A stretch of 64,000 nucleotides of DNA from Chitinophagales bacterium (GTDB taxonomy: Bacteria > Bacteroidota > Bacteroidia > Chitinophagales > Saprospiraceae). This document shows positions 54,713-61,300 of this stretch, piece by piece (position 1 is the stretch's first letter; each line of letters opens with the position of its first letter). Made by a program: the position numbers and the translations under genes. The DNA is taken from positions 18,489 to 82,488 of the forward strand of contig JAAFJN010000018.1 in assembly GCA_013298845.1 (NCBI GenBank), written 5' to 3'. The notes under the pieces are model-generated. The model saw only the letters and a program-made list of their open reading frames with translations, made no database searches and was not told the origin of the DNA.

Positions 54713-55645
54713 CTACTCTCTTACCACCTGAATCAGCCGGGTGGGCATGGTGGTGGGGAACAAACCCTCTTTCAGCATAATGCGTTGGCCGGGATCGCTG
54801 ATGAGAAAATTCACGAGTCCCAACCCCAACCCCGAGCGGGCCTGGCAATTGATGAGGTACATGCCGCGGCGGTAAGGGTATTGTTTGGTGGCAAGATACG
54901 CCTGATACGGCCCGTAACCTTCCCGGCCGGGAGCGGGGGCGATATCCACCAGTTCGATATTTTCCAAAAAGCGTTGCACGCCTTTGTCGTCGCTGTCCGA
55001 AATCCAGTTGGCGGCAATAATCCCGATGGCCCCTTTATTTTTACTCACGTAATTAATCACCTCTTCGTTTTTGCTCAGTGCCGAAGCATTGGGCGGCAAC
55101 GGTGCGCCACCGGCAATGGAATCGCGGCAATACCGCACGGTCGCCGAGTTGGCATTATCAAAAACAAGGGAAATTTTGCCCGCCCCGGAGCGCGGATTAA
55201 TTTGGTTCCATTGGGTGATTTCGCCTTTTAAAATACCCTTCACCTGGTCTTGGGTCAGCAGCGTATCCATGTTGCCGGGGTTTACCACAAAGGCCACCGC
55301 GTCGTAGGCCACCAGATTTACCCGTGGAATATAACCCTGACTTTTAAAAAACGCGGTTTCTTCGTCTTTTAACGGGCGGGGGATGATAATAACTTCAATG
55401 GAATCGTCGAGCAGGGCGCGAACGGCGTCGCCTTCCGGGACGTATTTGGCATCAAAAGAGGTGCGGGAATAGACCGAGTCGTACACATCCAGAATACTCG
55501 AAATAACGGGTTGGTACCCTTCGTCCACCATCAGTTTGAGGTGGCCGCTGGTGGGTGTATCCAGCGCAACGCCGTTCACTTTGGGTTCTTCGCAGGCTGT
55601 AAGATACAGCGAAAGAAAAAAGAGTACAATTGCAATGTTTTTCAT
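54713..55645 (-). CDS. PstS-like phosphate-type substrate-binding lipoprotein
   Basis: 310 residues: lipoprotein signal (MKNIAIVLFFLSLYLTAC) then a type II periplasmic binding fold of the PBP/PstS family. Landmarks are VPEGDAVRALLDDSIEVIII, AFVVNPGNMDTLL, the ILKGEITQWNQIN segment typical of the family, and GAIGIIAANW. No pstCAB genes are adjacent. It is instead the second gene of an operon ending in a kinase-regulator pair, so it may act as a ligand sensor rather than a transporter part. Phosphate as ligand is inferred from the family only. Confidence 0.85.
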   Translation of the reverse strand: MKNIAIVLFFLSLYLTACEEPKVNGVALDTPTSGHLKLMVDEGYQPVISSILDVYDSVYSRTSFDAKYVPEGDAVRALLDDSIEVIIIPRPLKDEETAFFKSQGYIPRVNLVAYDAVAFVVNPGNMDTLLTQDQVKGILKGEITQWNQINPRSGAGKISLVFDNANSATVRYCRDSIAGGAPLPPNASALSKNEEVINYVSKNKGAIGIIAANWISDSDDKGVQRFLENIELVDIAPAPGREGYGPYQAYLATKQYPYRRGMYLINCQARSGLGLGLVNFLISDPGQRIMLKEGLFPTTMPTRLIQVVRE

Positions 55646-55662
55646 TTTTGTTGAATGTTGTT

Positions 55663-55878
55663 CTAACCGTGATCAGCGTAAAGCCGCCAACCCCGGTAGA
55701 GGCCATATATAATAAGCAAACCGCCAAAAACGGAGCGGAATTGCTCGGGAATTTTGGGTAAAAAACCGGGATTCAGCAGGATATAACTGCCTACTATGAG
55801 GTAAAATAACGTCATTACTACACCGGTAATGAGCAATGGCAAGCGAATTTTCTTGCGGATACGATCATCTGTTGACAT
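55663..55878 (-). CDS. Small two-helix membrane protein
   Basis: 71 residues from the ATG at 55878 (MSTDDRIRKKIRLPLLITGV). The frame to 55947 runs into the promoter. Two hydrophobic helices (about 15-35 and 46-62) are joined by NPGFLPKIPEQFRSV. Similar small proteins precede PstS-like lipoproteins in other Bacteroidota as far as I recall. It is the first gene of the operon, 17 bp before the lipoprotein gene. Confidence 0.75.
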   Translation of the reverse strand: MSTDDRIRKKIRLPLLITGVVMTLFYLIVGSYILLNPGFLPKIPEQFRSVFGGLLIIYGLYRGWRLYADHG

Positions 55879-55944
55879 AAATAGTATGGTGGTTGTGCGG
55901 GCGTTGGTATTTTGCTGCCGCCGCCGCGTGTCATGCGCTCCCGG

Positions 55945-55972
55945 CAAAGGTAATAAGTGTGCCCTAATTCAA
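55945..55972 (-). promoter_or_regulatory. Promoter of the 2TM/PstS-like/kinase/LytTR operon
   Basis: TTG (55972-55970), 17 nt and TACCTTTG (55952-55945) on the minus strand form a full Bacteroidota promoter 66 nt upstream of the first ATG. Confidence 0.6.
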
Positions 55973-56106
55973 GTATATATCTTCGCGGTGGCGGAAATAG
56001 TTTCTACCCGTCTCGTCAGATGCCAAACGGTAACATTTCGGTGGGTACCGGACGGCGAATGTGGAAAAATAGCCTCGTTTTTACACCGGCATGACTTTCT
56101 GTGAGT

Positions 56107-56114
56107 ACATTTGC
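56107..56114 (+). promoter_or_regulatory. Promoter -7 box of the coiled-coil protein gene
   Basis: TACATTTG, 43 nt upstream of the ATG at 56158, fits TAnnTTTG. No TTG is seen at optimal spacing. It overlaps the spurious in-frame extension that begins at 56101. Confidence 0.4.
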
Positions 56115-56157
56115 CCATGAGAAACTGTTTCTAAATCAAAAGTTCCCATCCCTGAAT

Positions 56158-56838
56158 ATGAGTTTTTTCAAAAAAGCACTGTCTCTTTTTGTTGTTTTAG
56201 AAGAAGAACAACCCGGTGCGGCCCCCGCGCCCGCCGCCGAAAATACCGCCCCCGCGCCGCAACCCACTGCATCCACGTATTCGCCGTCGTCGGCCGCCGC
56301 CAATAACCCGGCGATGACGCAAGCCGATTTGAGCAAATTTGTTAAACATTTTGAACAATTGTTTGACAATGCCAATTTGCCCGGCCCCGATTATTACGAA
56401 TTTTGGAAAATGATGGATACCCTCGAATCGCATATTCCCGACGAAAATGCCCGGATTCAGGCCGTTTTTGCCACGTTGACCATTCAGGGATTAAATAAAG
56501 CCCACCTGATTGATACCGCGAGCAAGTACAAACAGGAAATTCTGCGCGATAAATCCAATTTTGAAGCGGCGGTGCAACAAAAAGCCGATGCCGAAATTGC
56601 GGGCCGCCGCAACAGTATCCAACAGATGGAAACCGCTACCGCTCAGAAGCAGCAGCAAATTGCCCAATTGCAAAAAGAAATGGAAGAAGCGGCCGCTAAA
56701 ATTGCCCAACTTCAACAGGAAATTGCGGTGGAAGAAGCCAAAATCGTTAATTCTCAACAAGGATACCTGGCCGCCTGTAACGCCATGATTACCAAAATCG
56801 AAAGCGATATTCAGCGTTTTCAGCAGTCTTTGGCTTAG
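56158..56838 (+). CDS. Cytoplasmic coiled-coil protein
   Basis: 226 residues from the ATG at 56158 (MSFFKKALSLFVVLEEEQPG). A Pro/Ala-rich linker (about 20-55) precedes a helical domain (about 60-130) and a long coiled coil (about 135-226; QKQQQIAQLQKEMEEAAAKI and QLQQEIAVEEAKIV). No signal peptide. The layout recalls phage-shock or PspA/TerD-accessory-like helical proteins, but I see no signature that proves it. It is followed by the chitinase gene 24 bp later, possibly on the same transcript. Confidence 0.75.
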   Translation: MSFFKKALSLFVVLEEEQPGAAPAPAAENTAPAPQPTASTYSPSSAAANNPAMTQADLSKFVKHFEQLFDNANLPGPDYYEFWKMMDTLESHIPDENARIQAVFATLTIQGLNKAHLIDTASKYKQEILRDKSNFEAAVQQKADAEIAGRRNSIQQMETATAQKQQQIAQLQKEMEEAAAKIAQLQQEIAVEEAKIVNSQQGYLAACNAMITKIESDIQRFQQSLA

Positions 56839-56862
56839 GGGGACATTACTATTATCGCTACG

Positions 56863-57951
56863 ATGAGATTTCTTTGTTTACGCGCAACCCTTTTGTTATT
56901 CCTGTCTAACCCGGCAACGGCGCAGCAACACAATTACAAAGTGATTGCTTATTACACCGGTGACGGCGATGCCCTTGGGCAGCACCCGTTGGATAAACTG
57001 ACGCACGTGATTTACAGTTTTATGCGCCTGAAAAACGACACTTTGACGGTGGCGAACGAAAAACAAGCGGAAAACCTGAAAAAAATCGTGGCGTACAAAA
57101 AGCAGTACCCGCACCTGAAAATTATGGTTTCCATTGGTGGTTGGGGCGGTTGTGGACCTTGTTCCGATTTGTTTGCTTCGGAGCAGCACCGCAAGACGTT
57201 TGCCAAAACAACGGTGGCGCTGTTTGAACAATACGGCGTGGATGGCCTTGATCTGGACTGGGAATACCCCGCCATTGAAGGCTATCCTGGACACAAATAC
57301 ACGCCCGAAGACCGGCAAAACTTCACCGAATTAGTCAAAACCCTGCGCCAGGAAATGGGTGACAAATACCTCCTGACCTTTGCCGCTGGTGGCTTTGATC
57401 AGTTTTTGGAGGAATCGGTGGATTGGGCGGCCATTATGCCCCACCTGGATTTTGTCAACCTGATGACCTACGACCTGACCAGCGGATTTAGCAAATACAC
57501 GGGGCACCATACGCCGTTGCATTCCAATAAAAAACAAAAGCAGTCCACCAGCAATTGCGTTCAGTGGTTGCTTCGACACAAGGTACCTTCGGAAAAACTC
57601 ATCATCGGGGCGGCATTTTACGCCCGAATTTGGGAGGATGTCCGCGACGTAGAGCACGGCTTGTACCAGGGTGGGCAGTTTAAAACCAGCGTGCCGTACA
57701 AAAACTTTGACGCGTATTTTAGCGCCGAAAAAGGGTACAAATATTATTTTGACAAAAAATCAAAAGCCCCTTATTACTACAACGCCAAAGATTACCTGTT
57801 TGCCACTTTTGACGACAAAACATCCATTGCGCTCAAGGTAAAATACCTGAAAAAGAAACAATTGGGCGGCATTATGTTTTGGGAACTCAGCCAGGATACC
57901 CGCACGAATGGACTGGTGGAGGAGATTGATCGCCAACTAAAAAGTAAATAG
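56863..57951 (+). CDS. GH18 chitinase, secreted
   Basis: 362 residues: signal peptide (about 1-20, ending ATAQ) and a single GH18 TIM barrel. The catalytic DxxDxDxE motif is intact in DGLDLDWEYP. The SxGG motif reads VSIGGWGG, and the barrel ends with GGIMFWELSQDT. It should hydrolyse chitin or related beta-1,4-GlcNAc polymers outside the cell. There is no carbohydrate-binding module or T9SS tail, so the route beyond the periplasm is unclear. Confidence 0.95.
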   Translation: MRFLCLRATLLLFLSNPATAQQHNYKVIAYYTGDGDALGQHPLDKLTHVIYSFMRLKNDTLTVANEKQAENLKKIVAYKKQYPHLKIMVSIGGWGGCGPCSDLFASEQHRKTFAKTTVALFEQYGVDGLDLDWEYPAIEGYPGHKYTPEDRQNFTELVKTLRQEMGDKYLLTFAAGGFDQFLEESVDWAAIMPHLDFVNLMTYDLTSGFSKYTGHHTPLHSNKKQKQSTSNCVQWLLRHKVPSEKLIIGAAFYARIWEDVRDVEHGLYQGGQFKTSVPYKNFDAYFSAEKGYKYYFDKKSKAPYYYNAKDYLFATFDDKTSIALKVKYLKKKQLGGIMFWELSQDTRTNGLVEEIDRQLKSK

Positions 57952-57963
57952 AGAGCGAATTTT

Positions 57964-58008
57964 GAACATCGAACACCGAACGCCGAACATCGAACACCGA
58001 ACACCGAA
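57964..58008. repeat. Heptanucleotide tandem repeat (about 6.4 x CGAACAC)
   Basis: Units CGAACAC, CGAACGC and CGAACAT alternate with exact 7-bp period, starting 13 bp after the chitinase stop. A period of 7 would shift frame in coding sequence, but it is intergenic here. It could vary in length by slippage. Confidence 0.85.
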
Positions 58009-58180
58009 TTTTTAATATTGAAGTGTTGTCTTGTGAGACAGACGCGGCACGTGCTTTAAGATTGGCCAATTTTTGATAAAAATAGTGTATTTTATACCAA
58101 AATTACCCATTGACACAAATCAAATCCCCAGAAAGCGCTAACTTTGAGTGTTTAACTTTATTTACGCACAAATATCTACT

Positions 58181-58384
58181 ATGTCGGAAGAAACAGAACA
58201 AACCCCGGTACCCGAAGAACAACAACCCGCCGCACCCAAGCCGCTCCCAAAACCTGTATTGCCCAAAAAGCCACCGGTGAATCCGTTTGGGGGCAAAAAC
58301 AACCATTTTAATTCCTCCAAAGCCGGAAACCCGAACAACCGGGGCAAGTCGTTCAAAGGCGGCGGTGTGAAGAAGGGGAAATAA
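58181..58384 (+). CDS. Small proline- and lysine-rich basic protein
   Basis: 67 residues from the ATG at 58181 (MSEETEQTPVPEEQQPAAPK). An acidic, Pro-rich first half is followed by a basic, Asn/Gly-rich second half (NPFGGKNNHFNSSKAGN, ending GGGVKKGK). It is likely disordered and could bind nucleic acid. A TAACTTTG box at 58139-58146 lies 34 nt upstream. No family recognised. It is convergent with the macroglobulin gene. Confidence 0.6.
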   Translation: MSEETEQTPVPEEQQPAAPKPLPKPVLPKKPPVNPFGGKNNHFNSSKAGNPNNRGKSFKGGGVKKGK

Positions 58385-58389
58385 GCGGG

Positions 58390-61300
58390 TTAATCCGTTA
58401 TTTCTATTCTTTTTAGGGCGTTGCGCCCAAAATTCTGTGGGCGATACATTTCCTCTACGTGCGCGGGATTGAGGGTAAAACTACCCGAAAACCGCGCTTC
58501 CAGTGGAATAGAAAAACGGTGTACGCCCCGATACAAACTGGTGCAATAAATGGCCACCCGGTCTTTAAAGTATTCGCGGTGTACCTCCGGCGAACGAGCA
58601 GGTGGTTTATCCCCATAGCCGCAACCGGCGGGAATAGGCACTTCAATCAGGACGTAACTGGCATCTTTTTTTACGGTTACTTCAACGTCAATTCGGGCCG
58701 ATTCCCCGTATTTTAAGGTTGTTACTTCGTTGCCATCGGCGCGATGGAACGAGGTGCGTACCTCAAAAATATCACTTTTAGGTTCCGGTTGGGGGTTAAG
58801 ATGCTGCTGATAGGCGCTAACAAAGGCCCGGTTTGCGTTCTCCAATTGGCGGATATGAATGGTTTCATGGGCGGCAAATACCCTTTCGTATCGGTATTCC
58901 CGAATGACTTGCCCATTCACTTCAATGGATAAATGATCCAAACTTTGCTCCACATTTAACGATTGTACCAATTCACAAAGAATCCGGGCACGATTGAAGG
59001 TGGTACTGTAATTTAACTTGTTGAGCAACCATTCCCGTTCCATTTTTTCCAAAATATCCTTCCAGCCTGCTTGTTTGGCAATTTGATAAGCCACGTAACT
59101 GATGCTGTATTGAACGCCGTATTCGTAAGAATAATTGGAACTGCTGGTTAATCCACCCTCGGCCGTTGGCTTCAAGTACTGCATTAAACTATCGCGATGC
59201 ACTGGTTCACCACAGTATTGCCGCATTCGGAGGAGGCTAACCGCTATCCAATCGGAGGTGATTTTTTCTTTTTGAAAGCGGAAAAATGTTGCGTCCGCGA
59301 GTTTTTTACAATCAGCTGCACTGAACGTTGGGGCAAGCAGTTCAAATGCTTCAATAAAGGTAGCAGAATCCATTGTTGGCAGTTGCTCGCGGAGTAACTG
59401 ATAGGCTAAGTCAAATTTTGGGACATCGTAGCCTTCTCGTTGGGCCATTTGAAGGGCTTTGAGCACGTGACAGGTGATCCAGATGCTGCCCCGGTCGTTG
59501 GGAAACCAGCCCCAACTACCGTCCCGGTAACTGGAGTGAAGCCGTTCAATACCCGCGCGCACCCATTCGTCGTCGGTAAAAGGTTGGCCGCGTTTTTCCC
59601 GTATTTTTTTGTACAACAACAAACTGATCAACTTACTGGAGGTTTGTTCATTGCAGCCATGCGGGTAGGAACGCAAGTACTCAATGCTGTTGGATAACCA
59701 TTGGGAAGCACTGTTATCCACCCGTACTGTAATGGGGCCAAGGTTGGGGTCAAATTGCCATTGTATTGCCGAATCGCGCAGTAAAATGGCGGATTTAAGG
59801 TCTTTTTCTACAATTCCAACGGGCAAAACGGGTATTTTGCGCTGTTCCCCGTCGGTTATTTCGCCGTTAAAAACCTGGTATTCTACGGTCAAAGAATCGC
59901 CTTCGGGCACCTGAATGGGCAGCCGTTCGGTCACCCCAAACCCAACTCGCAACGGGCGTTCGCGCAGGGTTTGTCCATTCACCCGGAACTGAGAACGCAG
60001 GACGAGGGTATCGCCGCTGCGGTTGGTGGTCGTGGCCGAAGCCGTCAACTGATCGCCCGCCAACACAAAACGCGGTACGGCCAATTGCGCCGTAAGTGCC
60101 TTTGCCGAGCGGGTTTGCGCATACACGTAGCCCCCTTTGTCACCGGGCTTTGTCGCAATGGCATAATGCGTCCAACGGGTAATATCGTCGGGGTATTTTA
60201 CCCTGAACACCGCCTTGCCATCCCGGTCGGTGCGCAACGTGGGCTGGAAATATACAAAGTCCTGAAAATGGGTACGCACCCCGGAAATGGGTGGTTCTTG
60301 GGGCAGGTTCACGCCCGTTAGTAACTCTTCCCGAAGGATCTCCTGGGTTTGCTCCGGTTGAATCAGGTTCATCTCCATCGAATGCACACTTCTGGTGGGC
60401 AACGACCGAATACCTTCGCCGGTATATGTTTTGGCACTGCTGGTTTGGTCTTGTTTGATCAAGGGTACTGCATACCCGATAATATTTACGGTCTCTAAAA
60501 ACTGATTAACGGCAAACAAAGAAGCATTTACAACGGCGTAATAACCACTGCGAACCACCACTTTTTGCACCAGTAAAGGGCCGTAACCCGTATAACTAAA
60601 CTCGACGAAATATGTACCAGGTGAAATTGGGATCTCATATTGACCAAACAAATTACTGATCGCTCCCCGGATAACCCGCTTAGACGAATCCATCACTCTG
60701 ATGGAAGCCCCAATCAAATCTTCTTCTGCATCTACGTCCTTCACCCACCCAATAATTCCGGTCTTTATGGCATCTTGGTGGCCATCGGTAGGTTTGTATT
60801 GAGGTTGCCACGTCTGTTCCATTTTGTGCAATTCTTCGGTGTAGGCATGTTTGCTAAATATGGAATCGAAAACAAATGTGTTTGTAGGCGTTACAAACGA
60901 ATCATTTTGAATGAGTTTTAAATACGTGGTGACATGGGGTTTAATGGTAAAAGGAACAACGCGATATTGTTTTACATCGTTGTAAATGAGCAATTTATAA
61001 TTACCTGCTGCCAATTTGCTCAAAGAATTTGGTAAATAGCGAAACCGACCTGCTATCCGATTATTGTACAAAATTACGCAACCACTGGTGCGCCATTGAC
61101 GTAACCAATCAATTTTTAGTTTACCACTGTGCGAAGGATTACGACTATACATCTGATCGTCAAAAAAATACTCTTTGAGGGGGTGCGGTTGCTTCAGCCG
61201 CGTCGCCTGAATGGCCCATTCATTGGTCGTAAATTGTGCAGGCCGGGCGGGAATTTCCGTTATTTTTTGAATATCATAGGTCGCGTACAGGCGCTCACGA

